NCBI GenBank assembly: GCA_902729315.2
Contig: LR746270.1
Span: 3,172,001-3,236,000, forward strand
Reading direction: 5' to 3'
DNA: 64,000 nucleotides
From: Spirodela intermedia
Lineage: Eukaryota > Streptophyta > Magnoliopsida > Alismatales > Araceae
Part shown: piece after piece, positions 25,501-38,760 of the stretch
How the letters are laid out: each line of letters begins with the position of its first letter
Numbering within the stretch: the stretch's first letter is position 1
The notes under the pieces: model-generated
The model's input: only the letters and a program-made list of their open reading frames with translations
Databases searched by the model: none
Told to the model about the DNA's origin: nothing
Position numbers and translations under genes: made by a program

Positions 25501-27867
25501 CCTCGTTCTTAAATATATGTTGTTTTTCTGTCCCGTGCTGTCAAATTGCGAGGGCATTTCTTAAAGTGAATTTACTATTCTAGTGTTTAGACGCGTGATG
25601 CCTCTGCTACATAAAATTATCAATTAATGTAAATTTTCATAAAAATCTTAGCTCCTTATGCATTCTAGAGTTTCTTTGTGACAACACTGCGTAAAAGCCT
25701 TTGGTGACATGAGCATTGCTCGCCGTTTCATGGTGGATTACTTCGTGGGTTTTTGCATTTTACGCACAGGTATTTGTGAAATACACCTGGATAACTGGTA
25801 TGCTAGGAACCAACATGATTTGGTTCCCCCATTGTCCGTCTACCATCTGCCACACCCACCCAACCATACACACACACACACGCACACGCCCCAAGACCTC
25901 ACTCACTGTGTAGCATAGGCGAACTCTGTTTTGATTTAAAAGGACATTTGTATAAATGCTTTAGCATGCGAAGTTGAGATTCCATCATGAAAATTTATTT
26001 TGAATGTTTCGAAATTGAGGAACAGCATTTAAGATGTTCTTTTCATCGTCATTGTTATGGCGATAAGCTGGAAAGACACTAGGATTTTATTTATTTTATT
26101 TTTTAACAAGCTGCATACATCTAACATTAGTCTTCTGCAAGCTCATGCCAACCATGGCAGCGCTTTGTCGGGTAACGTGACTTTGGAGTGTATAAGGGTA
26201 CATCAAACATCTTAGTGAATAAGTTAATTGCCAAAATGTTGCCCTATTTTTTTTTATTCAGTTTAAGATCATACAACTAGTCATTCTTAAACATTTCAGA
26301 TTCTATTTTTATTTGGTATGCACTCATCAACTGTGGTATTGTGATCTTACAGACGAATACTCTTCTGACACTCAATTTTTAATTTTATGGCAATAAATTT
26401 GACGTGCTTCAATAATGTGTGAGATCCCTGTCCACATAAAATTCTTTATACATTCTCTCTTGGCACTGGGAGCACCACTTGCAGATGTTTATATTCCCTT
26501 GCACTGCGGTTTAGTTCAAAGATAGTGACAGAGGAATTGATAGAATAACTTGACCTTCAATATTATTGTTTTTCCTCGTGAAGCTGTATTATCTTGAGAA
26601 CTCTCCATAATAGAGTATATCCATCTCAGATACTAGCCTGACAATTTCTGCCCATTATACCCAGTTATTTTACGGATCAATTGAGTTAATTTGACAGCTT
26701 GCTTTATCTTTCCTTATTGTTTTCTATTTATTTTTGTCCTCCAGGAGATACACTTGGCTCTTTTGTGTACGTACCCTGTGAAGTTCTGAAGCAACGGATG
26801 CAGGTGCAAGGCACCCGTAAGTCTTGGAACTCGGTGATGGTAAGGGAGAATGTCTCTCAGAGGCAAATGTATTGCTATTACAGCGGGATGTTCCAAGCAG
26901 GCCGCTCAATTTTTCAGGCGCATGGTCTCAAGGGCTTGTATGCTGGGTAATAAATGCACTTAATCGCAGCGATCACTAATCTACCGCTTTGAATCATAGC
27001 ATAGTTTAAGTATTAATTAAAATTTTGAAACTAAATCAACTGGTGTTCTTGTTTGTACGATGCATAACTGCCCAGCCCTATTCATCTTGGTTTATGATGC
27101 AAACATTTCTGGCATATACAACATTTACAAAAACAAGTTCAAACCCCCCCTCCCCCCAACCATAGATCAACTTGCTTCGATTCGCATATGATAAATTCTG
27201 AATGTGTGATGATTATAAACCATTTACATACTCTTCCAGTTGGTTCTGAATATAATTTATTTTTACAGATATTGGTCCACTCTTGCTCGGGATGTGCCAT
27301 TTGCTGGCCTGATGGTATGTTTGCATAGAATTTGTACATATATTGTTGGCGATTTTCAGTCCATTTCTCTGGCTCTATCTACGTTTATGGATAGCCTGAG
27401 TTCATCTCTGGCAATTTCCTTTAAGATCTCAACAATCTTATTGCTCTTAGGTTACTTTCTATGAAGCACTCAAGGATCTGACAAACAGTGGGAACCACGC
27501 CTGGTTGCCTCATGAGTTTGAAACGAGCAGCTCTTCTGAGGGTTTGTTCTTAGGCGGATTAGCTGGTGGTACGTTGCAGATCTGACTTTGATAGGAGTTT
27601 ATCAGAAGATATTCAGGTTCTCGCTACATTGCGAGTGGCTGGTGAAGATTGTGATTGATAGCTAGAGTTGCTGCTTCTCATCTTTCTTCTACAGGGCTTG
27701 CGGCCTATATCACGACCCCATTGGATGTGATCAAGACAAGGTTGCAAGTACAAGGGCCCACCAAGAGGTAATCCTTCTATTCTTCAAGGTCTTGGAGAGC
27801 TGCTCTTTTTCATTTCCCTCTGATGGAACTCTCCACTACTTTTCTCTTTTTTTGAGAATTGTATCAT

Positions 27868-27902
<35 letters not shown>

Positions 27903-28409
27903 CTCTACTATATTCTCTAGAGGTATTATCCACAGCTGGGAACCCGCCTCGGGTCAACCAAGTCTAGTCTCTCTTAGCCAACCACCATTTCATTGTCTGA
28001 TGCCCCCTCCCCAAACATGGTCCTCGGATCAGAGTTAAATTGAATCAGCTGAACCCACCAATCCATTCAAATCGATAGCAGCCAAATTGAGTCAAAGGGG
28101 CTTAGGGCTTAAGAAGTTTTAAGGTTATGTGAGCTGGCCGGTGGATTGTTCCGCAGGTACAACGGTTGGTACGACGCTATGAGGAGGACATGGGCAGCCG
28201 AGGGCATCAGGGGACTCTTCAGGGGCAGCGTCCCCAGGATCACATGGTACGTCCCGGCGTCGGCGTTGACCTTCATGGCCGTGGAGTTCCTCAGGGACCA
28301 CTTTAATGGTGGGTTCACTGCCGACGTCCCGGAGGTCGCCAGTATAACTCTGGAGCCATCGCCATCGCCATCGCCATCGCCATCGTCCGCAGTACAGGAA
28401 GTGGCCTGA
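22585..28409 (+). CDS. Mitochondrial carrier (SLC25) protein, SAM-carrier-like group
   Basis: Nine exons: 22585-22669, 24045-24160, 24539-24596, 25290-25439, 26745-26946, 27269-27314, 27451-27568, 27695-27767 and 28157-28409. Phases agree and give 366 residues. The three signature motifs of the carrier fold are present, HPIDTMKTR, VPCEVLKQR and TPLDVIKTR, each beginning an odd-numbered helix. This is a six-helix inner-membrane (or plastid envelope) transporter. It resembles an uncharacterised plant carrier (I recall At1g74240) in the S-adenosylmethionine-carrier-like branch; the substrate cannot be read from the sequence. The N-terminal 28 residues are a Ser/Pro/Ala-rich extension. The C-terminal tail has a (PS)n run encoded by a CCATCG repeat. 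Confidence 0.92.
27869..27899 (+). repeat. (CT)n microsatellite in carrier intron
   Basis: Uninterrupted CT run inside the last intron of the carrier gene. Confidence 0.9.
28355..28385 (+). repeat. (CCATCG)5 coding hexanucleotide repeat
   Basis: Five in-frame copies near the 3' end of the carrier reading frame encode alternating Pro-Ser. Unit loss or gain would keep the frame. Confidence 0.9.
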
Positions 28410-28518
28410 GGCCCCACAAGGTGATTTCTTCTTCTGTTTCTCTGTAAATCACATTTCCTTTTTCTGCAAAAAATTATACGTATATATATAAATTGTTTTC
28501 AGTTTTTGTTACTTGGGT

Positions 28519-28520
<2 letters not shown>

Positions 28521-28559
<39 letters not shown>
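28521..28559 (+). repeat. (AG)n microsatellite
   Basis: Nearly 40 bp of pure AG just downstream of the carrier stop codon, probably in or beside its 3' UTR. Confidence 0.9.
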
Positions 28560-28561
<2 letters not shown>

Positions 28562-28959
28562 TGTTGGTCTGGTTGAGACGAAATAGGTCTAATGGCTGGA
28601 CCCTGTCCAAGTCCTACGTCTTATAAACTAGGCCAGGGCCTTAAACTTCGTAGGCCCGTGGGCCGAAATGATCCAAGAAGCCCAGTTTTGTTTTCTCTGG
28701 AATTTAGGGTTAAATACGGAATTAGGAACCAAGTGGGCCGTACTCTGTTATGGCAGAGCTTGCTTGGGCCACGCCAAGTGGGCGGTCCCAACGGGCCTTC
28801 TATGATATCACGTCCATTTAAAATCATTTAAATGGCTTTTTTTAATTTTATTCGGCATATTTATTATTTTTATAGCTTGATAGTGCTTTAATGGCTTTAT
28901 GTAAAATTAGGTGTAATCTGACTAAGACGATAAAATAAAAGGAAATCTATGGGTTAGTT

Positions 28960-29651
28960 TTATTTTCAAATTGCTTGTGTCGCATCACTAAAATGATATA
29001 ATGTTTTTGCTTGTCCAATAGGACGATGAGAGAGAGGGGGGGAAAGGGTCGTTAGAGAGAGAGTCTGCGAGAGACTATTAGGTGATTGAAGTAGGGAGGG
29101 ATGTGTAATATCGCTAAATTGCCATGGAGAAAGGGAGAGAAAAAATAGTGAAGGAGAGAGAGAGAGAGAGACTATGTGAGACAGTTGGGTGGCGAAAGCA
29201 GGATGCATTTGCGTGAATATATGTATTGGTTTTCTTCGTAAGAATGTAGGGGTTTACTATCATTGAAATGAAAAAAAATATATATTCCCAGACAAAAACG
29301 AGGAGAGAGAGAAGGATAGGCAGAGAGAGAAAGAGAGTTGTGTGAGAGAATTGGGTGGCAAAAGCTGGACAGATCTGTGGGATATATCTTGGCCTTTTTT
29401 CACATGAATCTAATACCATTAAAATGAAAAAAAAAATAGCTTTGCCAGCAGATAAAGGGAAGAGAGAGAGTGACTTTGTGAGAGAATTGGGTGGCAAGAG
29501 CAGGACAGATTTGTTGGAATATAATATATATATATGGGTTATTTCACTATAATGTAGGGATTTGCAATCATTAAAATCAAAAGAATTTAAGCTTGCCCAC
29601 CAGAGGAAGGGACAGAGAGAACGATAGGGGGAGAGAGACAGAGAGAACGAT

Positions 29652-29718
<67 letters not shown>

Positions 29719-29720
29719 CC
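28960..29720 (+). repeat. Degenerate AG-rich tandem repeat, unit about 110-170 bp
   Basis: A block containing GTGAGAGAATTGGGTGGC and an AAAGCxGGACAG word recurs at about 29065 (weak), 29175, 29342 and 29477. Between the blocks are similar TAATACCATTAAAATGAAAA-like stretches. It ends in (AG)n runs at 29650-29718. It is non-coding. Confidence 0.7.
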
Positions 29721-30460
29721 CACTACATGTCGAAAACAGCGAAGAACGCATCCTCTTTTCTGGGTGAAAGTGGATGGGGCCAAAAGGGGACGCCAGTGCG
29801 AGCTTTTCCGATCAAAAGGGGCGCATGCGGAAGCCGCCATCCAAAGAAATCGGAAACCTGTTTGGCCCGATTCCCGGCTTCTGCTCACCATCTGCACTCC
29901 CGAATTCGCAAAGGAGACCTCCCCAGGGACTTTTATGCAAATATCCTTCGTTCCACCTCTTCCTAGGAAGTACCGGTGATGATTGATATCCACCGCCTAA
30001 TTACTCATCATATCCTTTTTTTACCACAAATTTCAAATAAACACCTCCTAAAACCATCAATTGCTCAGTGTCTTCACATGGCGTGCTCGTTCTGATAAAA
30101 AGATGCCCCTTTATGGGACTAATTAATTAATCCGATCATACATCCTTTATAAAATTGTATTAATATCCTCGCTATCTCCTAAAACTATTATCAGGCATAT
30201 TCATTAATCAGCCCAATCCATATAGTTTTCACAAAGTGCTTGTGGGCTGAGACGAAAGGAATGCCACTTGGGAGATGGATATAGTGCCATGTGTCATGAG
30301 CACCAAGTGGAACTATCTCGTGGTTGGAGACCATTAAGTGCTAGTGCATTGGGAGCTCCAACCAAGGCCTAGAATAATTAAGCGCCTTCGGTTAATGGAC
30401 CCTACCATGCTCAATTCTCCATTATAAAATCATCTTTGGGGGGAGGGAAACTTCCACATG
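29721..30460. other. Intergenic AT-rich DNA without gene
   Basis: Part of the 4.7-kb spacer between the carrier and methyltransferase genes. Short open frames here are chance. Nothing recognisable is seen. Confidence 0.5.
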
Positions 30461-30464
30461 TTTT

Positions 30465-31260
30465 TTAATAATTATTATTTATAAATCTAGTAAGACACAT
30501 AATTAGCCATTAAACATTGTTGGATACCTAGGCATGCATGCATGCATTTATATAACTTTTTTCATATAGTAATTATTTATTTAGGAGCTAGCATACTTAG
30601 ATACCTATGTGCGGATAATAATTTATACTTCCATATGTTTTTAATAATAATTATTTCTAGATCTAGTAAGGCATGCATGCATTTATATAACTTTTCCATA
30701 TAATAAAAAAAAAATTAGGAGCTAGCATACTTAGATACCTATGTGCGGATAATAATGTATACTTCCATATGTTTCTAATAATAATTATTTCTAGATCTAG
30801 TAAGGCATCCATGCATTTATATAAATTTTCCATATAATAAATTTTTTTTAGGAGCTAGCATACTTAGATACCTATGTGCGGATAATAATTTATACTTCCA
30901 TATGTTTGTAATAATTATTATTTCTGGATCTAGTAAGACACATAATTAGGCATTAAGCATTGTTTGATACCTAGGCATGCATGCGTTTATATAACCTTTT
31001 TAAAAAATACTATTTTTTCATATAATAATTATATGTAGGAGCTAGCATACTCAAATACCCATGTGTGGATTTTAATTTATACTTCTGTATGTTTTTAATA
31101 ATTATTATTTGTAGATCTAGTAAGATACATAATTGGGCATTAAGCATTCTTGGATATAATTTTTTTATAAATGTCATTTTTTATAGAATAAATATCTATT
31201 TAAGAGCTAGCATACTCATATACCTATGTGTGCATACTAATTTATTTTTTCCTTATTTAT
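30465..31260 (+). repeat. AT-rich tandem array, five monomers of about 133-187 bp
   Basis: Each monomer contains AGGAGCTAGCATACTTAGAT, then ATGTGCGGATAATAATTTAT, then TAATAATTATTATTTCTAGA. Anchors lie at 30583, 30717, 30850, 31037 and 31202. Short monomers (about 133 bp) lack an internal block of about 50 bp (CATAATTAGGCATTAAGCAT and following) that is present in the long ones. Copies 2 and 3 are nearly identical; the last is the most diverged. Confidence 0.9.
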
Positions 31261-32040
31261 CTCAATATTTATTTATTCAATATATCTAGTCATATGTTTA
31301 ATATACCATGCATTTATCATGCCAAGACATCTACATATGGTTACACTAAAATATTTTTTTCTTCCATTATTTCAATCTATTAACTATTTTTCAAGCTATT
31401 GAGTATCTAGAGCACAATTTATTTAGTTACATTACTATTTTTCAGAATATCTTATATTGAAAAAAACATTATGTGATTATTAATTCGGTCCCCAAAGAAC
31501 AATTAGCTATAGCTAATTACCTACCTACAAAAGCATTAAATGAAACATGGGGATAATTAACTATAGTTATTTATATACACGCTCTAACCATCGACATTGT
31601 TGTCATGCGAATTTATTGAATTATTTTTATTAATAGCACTATGATTATAACTACACTCTCTAAATTTGATGTTGAACATGGTGGAAATATTTGGTTTCTT
31701 AAATTTCTTTTAGATTATAGAAAAGTCAAATTAATTCATTGGATAGCATTCTAGTTAAATAATAATACTTAATAAAATCATGTATTAGATTTTTAGTACG
31801 TTGATAACACAATACAATCCACTTGATCCTAATCATTTAATTAGTTATCAATGTTTTACTCAATTATTTAGGATCTAATACAGAGAAAGATATCCTAATT
31901 ATGGTATACTTGACTACCATAACTTTCTCACTCCTCTGTCCCCCATAAGAAATTTTCTATCTATTGACAAAGTTAAATGGAGTACTTAAGCTAAAATCTC
32001 CTAAAATCTTCGTTTATATGTTTCAAAAATTCCACAGAAA
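31261..32040. other. AT-rich spacer
   Basis: Nothing beyond low-complexity AT sequence and a small perfect palindrome at 31501-31518. Confidence 0.5.
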
Positions 32041-32050
32041 GCGAGAGCGC

Positions 32051-32055
<5 letters not shown>

Positions 32056-32090
<35 letters not shown>
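32056..32090 (+). repeat. (AG)n microsatellite
   Basis: Pure AG run about 180 bp upstream of the TATA box of the methyltransferase gene. Confidence 0.9.
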
Positions 32091-32093
<3 letters not shown>

Positions 32094-32272
32094 GGCTTAG
32101 TCATTATCATGCACCGCCGATCTGGAATCGGGCGGTGGGTCCCCCGGCGATTTAGTTCAACCGTCTGTTCTGTCACATGGTAGCCGGCTCCTCTCTTCCC
32201 TCAAAACGGGCTCGAACGGATCAGCGCGATCGGCCATGGTGGGCCCCACCAGGCGGGACCCTCGCGGCCCCC

Positions 32273-32280
32273 TATAAATT
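32273..32280 (+). promoter_or_regulatory. TATA box (TATAAATT) of the QUASIMODO2-like gene
   Basis: TATAAATT in a GC-rich promoter context, followed by a CT-rich leader. The coding start is 0.8 kb downstream, so the leader is long or holds an intron, whose ends I cannot fix. Several upstream ATGs lie in this stretch. Confidence 0.6.
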
Positions 32281-33101
32281 CCTTCCCCTCTCATTGTTCT
32301 TTCTACCGTCACCGTCCGCCTGCTGCGATAAGAGGGGGGGGAGCCCAGAGACCTCTCTCTAGAGAAAAGAATCCTGAGGGACGCCATTGTTCCACCTCTC
32401 TCTCTCTCTCTCTGTATTTATCTCTGTGTCGGTGGAAGAGGATATTGTAGGTGGTTGATTAGCGGAGGAGATCGCTGGAGGTGGTGGAGTCTTTGCGGGT
32501 GGCTGTTGTTTTGGATGTACGTCGCATGGATCCGGTGAACGCTTGAGCTGGGGGGATGTTCGCTGCGCTCCCCGGTGGGGTGAAACTGCGGCGGGGGAGT
32601 TTGAGTGCTGGAAAGAAGGAATGCTGAAGGTTGTAGTTATCTCGTCTTTGAGTGCTCGTGGTGTGTCAGATCCAACGACGGAAATTGGGAATTTCCGTCA
32701 CATTCACTCCTGACTTGGATGATGTACTTGGTTCCGGAAGTGCTTATTGCTCGAGTGATTTTGGGAAATATTTTTCGATGATATACCATGTGCAGATCTC
32801 CGTGGGTCTGAACCCGATTGGTGCGAACAGTACACATAATTTTCTGGTTCTCTCTCCATTTGGAGTGTCCTTATCCTTGAATGAGAAGATAAGTTGGGGC
32901 CTCTTACCCGTGGACAGTCTTCTACCCAGGTTCTTATGACTGGTGCATTGTATTAGTAAACTCATGTAGTAGGCCTCTGTTTTATAGAGTTTTTAAAGTG
33001 ATTTCTTATGTCTCCGAGACATATTATTGTAGAACTGGTCTGTCGCTAGAGATCCTCGTTCCCGTTTTCAAAAGAAGGCCATTGCCTTACTTATTCTGGA
33101 C

Positions 33102-36100
33102 ATGAGGAATTCAGGTCCTCATCAGTTCCTTTTCAGAATCGGGCGGTGCCCGCCATTAAACTGGTTGCTTGTATGTTTTATCGCTGTTATAGCGTTAATC
33201 GCTATCATATCTTCTCCATCACCCTCCACCTTCAATTCCGTTACGTCACCCTTACCTGATATTTATAAAAAGCATAGGAAGCTCAGGGAACAGGCAGCAA
33301 ATGATCTTTTAGAGATCCAATCACTTTCCCTTGGACCTCCTCTGCTCAGGGATCTTGACCCCTGTGGTAAGGAAAGAGAGAATTATGTCCCTTGCTACAA
33401 TCTTTCTGCCAATATTCTAGCAGGGCTCCATGATGGAGAACAGTATGATCGACATTGTGTCTCGGAGAGAAACTCTCCACGTTGCTTGGTTCGCCCACCA
33501 AAAGATTACAAGATACCATTGCGATGGCCTGCTGGTCGCGATATTATATGGAATGGCAATATAAAGATTACCAAAGATCAGTTTTTCTCTTCTGGAAGTA
33601 TGACAAAGAGGTATGCCTTTTGTTTTCACTGGAAATATTTTTCTGTATAATCACCTTGCCTGCTTGGCAAACCAACGCCCTGAGCATCCTATAAAGATGG
33701 TGTTGTGATGAATATATCCAAAACATAATTTATCTATTTTTTGTTGGGCAACAGATTGTTTTTTTCTGAATGAAAGTTTTATCCATTTGAAGTGACTATA
33801 TATTTTTTTAATTATTTAGATTAATGCTGCTGGAGGATAATCAAATTGCCTTCCACTCTGAGGATGGCGCAAACTTTGATAGTGTCGGGGATTATTCTCG
33901 TCAGATAGCCGAGATGATAGGACTGGGGAGTGATTCTGAGTTTCCTCAGGCTGGGGTATGTGACCTGTTCTCCATCTGATGGTTATTGTTGCATTTTCTA
34001 ACATTTTTTTTGGGTACGTTGAATGATGGTGCATTGTCTTGCAAAACTCAGACTGGGCTAGGTTTAATGATAAACGAAATTACTATACCTTCCGGTTATT
34101 TGGGTTTATGGTGGAGTCTGGCAACGTTTCTGTGACTGAAAATTACCTAGCGGGTACATCTAAGTTATACACATGGCTGTTGGTTGCTTTCTTATTGTAG
34201 ACCTTGTATGGTTAACTAATTCACCAATTTCCAATTTTGGGAGCGATATGCAGTTGTTATTCTTGAAAAAAAAAAATCCGGTGTTTTCTCGGGGGAACAA
34301 TTAAATATCTGGAAATTTATGCACCTGTTGATAATTTGGGAATTTTTCCAACTAAACTGTTGTAACTTATTTTTTTTAAGCGCTAGGTTTTCTCACTCTC
34401 CATTTTCCTTTTGTATATAAAACTTAATTTTATTTTCATTTTATTGGCTTCAAATATCTAAATATATTCCGAGCATTTAATGTCAGGTGCGAACAGTGTT
34501 GGACATTGGATGCGGCTTTGGAAGCTTTGGAGCTCACTTACTTTCTGTAAAGTTGATGGCAGTTTGTATAGCATCATATGAGACAGTTGGAAGTCAGGTC
34601 CAGCTAGCCCTTGAGAGGGGACTTCCAGCTATTATTGGTAGCTTTACCTCAAAACAACTTCCATATCCAACACTGGCTTTTGATATGATCCATTGCGCTC
34701 AGTGCGGAATCAACTGGGACAGGAAAGGTATGCATCTCTTCAAAGGAATAATTATGTGTATTCCCAACATATGCGCTTTTAACATTTCCACCTAGTTTTT
34801 CTTTAGACAATTGTAAAGTCAGATTCTTCTGAACGTTTAGGGCAAAATTTAATTGTAAAGAAGTTACTTTCTTGTACCTGATGCGTACTAATTTTCCACT
34901 ATCCGTCCCTCACACATTTGTTTCTACCAGATTTTGATGATTTAGGGAAATGCTACATGACCCATGGGAAAAGTCATGTTAGATCTTCTGGTTCAGTCTC
35001 AAATGTAAAATTATAAATTAAGGATAACATGGTATGCAACGGCTGACAATTATCATCTGACCGTGAGATTTCCGGCCCAGTAAAAGAAAAAAAGGATTGG
35101 CAAAATGTACTGTGCTTTAGACTTCTTTGTAGACGAGGAAGATGCAATTTCTCTTTACCTCGAATAAAGATAAACCGATGTTGAATATACTGACATCAAT
35201 TTTCTTGGGACTTCTGGTTCACTCTCTGTAAATCAGATGGGGCCTTCCTCATTGAAGCTGATCGTGTTCTCAAGCCTGGTGGTTACTTTGTTCTGACATC
35301 ACCAGCAAGCAAATTACAAGGGGTTTCCACTGGTACTAGGAACAGAATAATGTTCGCTGCGATTGAAGAATTTGCTCAGAGGATATGTTGGAGTTTATTG
35401 GGTCAGCAAGATGAGACTTTCATTTGGCAGAAAACTACAGATGTTAGCTGCTATTCGTCTCTGTGAGGATCACAATATTTACATTGCTTTTTTCAATTAT
35501 ATTTTCCTATTATAGGATCTGCGGTCATACATCATTCTTTTTTCTTCTTCTGTTTTTTCCAATATTTTAATATTTCCGTTTTTACTGCTTTTTCGATCTG
35601 CAGTGGGCATCCTGCGGTGCCTCTTTGCAAGGATGCGTATGATGAAGGGTCGTATTATAAACCTCTTCTATCTTGCATCAGTGGAACTACCAGTTATCGT
35701 TGGATTCCAGTTCAGAACATAACAAACCGGCCTCTTGACTTCCAGATGAGCCCAGAAGAACTTGCAGTTCATGGAAAGTTTTTCTCTTACATGCTCTTTT
35801 TTTGTTGATTTACGGAATTCATAAATAGTTATTTTCTTGGACTGCGACATCATGGGATCTATGTTACTTAATTTTTTGTCGAACTGTTACTTATTTTTCG
35901 ATAGAAGAGATCACTAGTCAATTGATTGAGGTTTCTCTCTTCAGGAGTCCCACCAAATGAATTTTACGAGGATTCCCAATATTGGGGAACTGCAGTGAGA
36001 AACTACTGGACTTTGCTCACACCGTTGATTTTCTCGGATCACCCAAAGAGGCCTGGCGATGAAGACCCATTGCCCCCATTCAACATGGTGCGGAATGTGA

Positions 36101-37824
36101 TGGACATGAATGCTCGGTATGCAGGGTTCAATGCCGCAATTCTAGAGGAAAGGAAGTCTGTCTGGGTGATGAATGTGGTGCCCACATTAACTGATCATAC
36201 ACTTCCTCTGATTCTTGATCGAGGCTTCACAGGAGTGTTCCACAATTGGTAATTTTTTTGTCGCTTCTTCACATTTCCATTGGAAGCTTCATACTGTTGA
36301 TTTATATTCCCTTCACAAAATTCATGGAATGTATCTTACTTTTGTGTCTGCATTTATATCCTTGAACACTATGAAAACATAAATCATATCTTCGTGAACC
36401 ATCCAATGATCTATGTCTAGAGTGAGAAAGATTGGGCAATATCTAGACTTGGCTGATGAACTCCATGAGAAATTTCTGCTACAAAAATTCTAAAATTTCT
36501 TTTAAAAACATGCTCTTGTTCCCTAGTGACATATAACTAACTAGATGCTTGTCCTCATTGAGGTTCAATAACACATCCAATGAAGTTTTTATACTTCCAT
36601 AATTAAACTTATGAATGTCACTCTTAGTTAGGTGGACGTTTTACTTGGGGATTTTCTAATCAGAATCTGGTTCAAGGAGCTGTTCTGATCCACATCTACA
36701 GTCACTGAGAGGCGGTCAGAATTAGTGAAAACTGAATTTGAGGGCTAGAAATTCGAATGGGTTGATCCTCATCTACTCAAGAACATCCAGGTCAGACCAT
36801 TCTTGGCCGTGTTGAGAGAGAGAGCTACAAAACCACTGGTAGGTTGGACTTGTGAAGCACAGACAGGCGCCAAGAGAAAGGCCCAGAGAACAGTTTAGCC
36901 TTCCAGATAGAGAACCAGATAAATATGGGCCATTCAGACATAGCGAGAGAGCGAGAGAGCGAGAGAGAGAGAGAGAGATTCCTCTTCTCTGCATAGCCCA
37001 ATCTTAATCCCCCTCTGTTTTTGCTGATGCTGTCTTTGTTCCGCAGGTGTGAGCCCTTCCCAACCTACCCCCGGACGTACGACCTGCTCCATGCCTCGGG
37101 GCTCCTCTCTCTCCTCACTGATTCATACAGGTGCGACATTGCGGATTTCTTCTTGGAGATGGACCGGATTCTCCGTCCTGAGGTACACATTCCTCTCATC
37201 ATCCGACCCAATTCTGGCTGATGTGATTCTATAATCTTCCTATAATTGGGAAACCCATCCCTCTAAATACTTATCCAAAGCGACCCGAAGATCGGCTGAT
37301 GCCAATCCTTATCATCATCCGCAATCATCTGACCCAATTCTGGCTGATGTGATTCTACACTATTCCGATATAGTTGGAGACCCATCCCTCTAAAGATCAG
37401 CCAAACCCATCTGGCTCGACTGGTGCTGGCTAGTTTTCCAGTTCTGGTTAGTCTCAACCCATAAACTACGTCGTGGCCAGTTTCTTTTATTCTATCCATG
37501 TACCTTGACTTAGTATGAATCCAACGGGGCATTTCGTTTGAAATGGTCATCTACGGTGATAGAAGTTTCTAAAAACGGCAGTGTCATCCGATTTAGCTGA
37601 TCTCTTCTCCACAATCTACATCAACTAAATACTTTTATTTTTATATATTGAATATATTTATCTTGATCTTCCAGGGGTGGGTCGTCCTTCACGATGGAGC
37701 CCAAAGCATAGAGAGAGGCCGCACCCTTGCCACCCAAGTCCGCTGGGAGGCGCGGGTCATTGAGCTCAGCAGTGACAACACTCAGCGTCTCCTCGTCTGC
37801 CAGAAGCCCTTCCTAAAGAAGTGA
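33102..37824 (+). CDS. QUASIMODO2-like (PMT4/PMT5) probable Golgi methyltransferase
   Basis: Eight coding exons, 33102-33610, 33820-33955, 34487-34727, 35237-35462, 35604-35773, 35945-36248, 37047-37182 and 37675-37824, give 623 residues. In order: a short cytosolic N-terminus, one type II membrane anchor (about residues 25-43), a stem, then the DUF248 methyltransferase. The SAM-binding motif is [15 protein letters not shown]. Family blocks [41 protein letters not shown] and LLVCQKPF follow. PMT4/5 are also called QUL1/QUL2, relatives of the homogalacturonan methyltransferase QUA2. Seven splice boundaries are canonical; the intron after 35773 starts GAAAGT instead of GTAAGT, and only that junction keeps the frame and the conserved H-G residues. 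Activity is inferred from family. Confidence 0.93.
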
Positions 37825-37847
37825 GCAGAGGCTTCGAGGGACCCCCC

Positions 37848-37878
<31 letters not shown>

Positions 37879-38722
37879 ACCCAGCAGTGAGCTCCCCTTG
37901 CAGTCGCTGTTTACTGAAGAGCCTAGGAGGTTGCTAAAATGGAGTGGGCTAGCCTTAGAGCTTCTCTATGCCTTCTTCTGCCGCTGGTTTCTACTAAATC
38001 AGGGTAGGTTCATCTCATCAGGCTTCTGTTAGGAAGGAGGATGAGTTTTTTTTTTTCTTTTTTTTTATGTTTAAAATGTGCCGGGTATCATCAGAACAAT
38101 TGTCATCATCAGCCCATTGCCGATTGCCCAATTCCTTGTAATAATATATTATTTTTTTGTCATACAGTATCTCCTAGTAGGAGCGAGGGGGAGAGAGATG
38201 GGCACCTAGATTTGTTTGTAGAGTAGTTTATTGCCATCTCTCTTATCCACCATGGACTCTTTGATCAATCATGTCGCATGTGACCATGTACATTCATTAC
38301 GTGTTTGATTTTATGATTATTCATTCAGATTATTTGATATATTAATGTAGTGTACACGTCCAAGAAATCTTAGATGATATTTTTCCTATATGCCTTGTGA
38401 TGGCCATCAAATGATATTCAAAACTTCTATATTGGGTCTTTAAGTCTATAGCTCCTACCAAATCAGTGGGATTCAGATATTTTTCTAACCATGTTATCCT
38501 TCAAAGTTAACATTTGCGCCAAGAGAGAGAGAGAGAGAGGTCAATTATAAAGCTGTGTTAAAGTATTGGGTAGAAAGTCTAATCCTATTGATTACACCAA
38601 ATTTAATTTGAAGGTTTAATTCAATAGGACCCATAATTAAGTATATTCAACCCACCCACCCATCCACCCTTCTAGGTTTTGTCAGCCATCCTTGGGTCCT
38701 TCTAACCCCACATTATATGTGG

Positions 38723-38760
<38 letters not shown>

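Noticed and set aside
29593-29979. 128-codon frame with poly Arg/Glu
   Set aside because: Mostly translated AG microsatellite, with no conserved motif.
31501-31518. Perfect 18-bp palindrome AATTAGCTATAGCTAATT
   Set aside because: Short AT palindromes are expected in this AT-rich spacer; no context suggests function.
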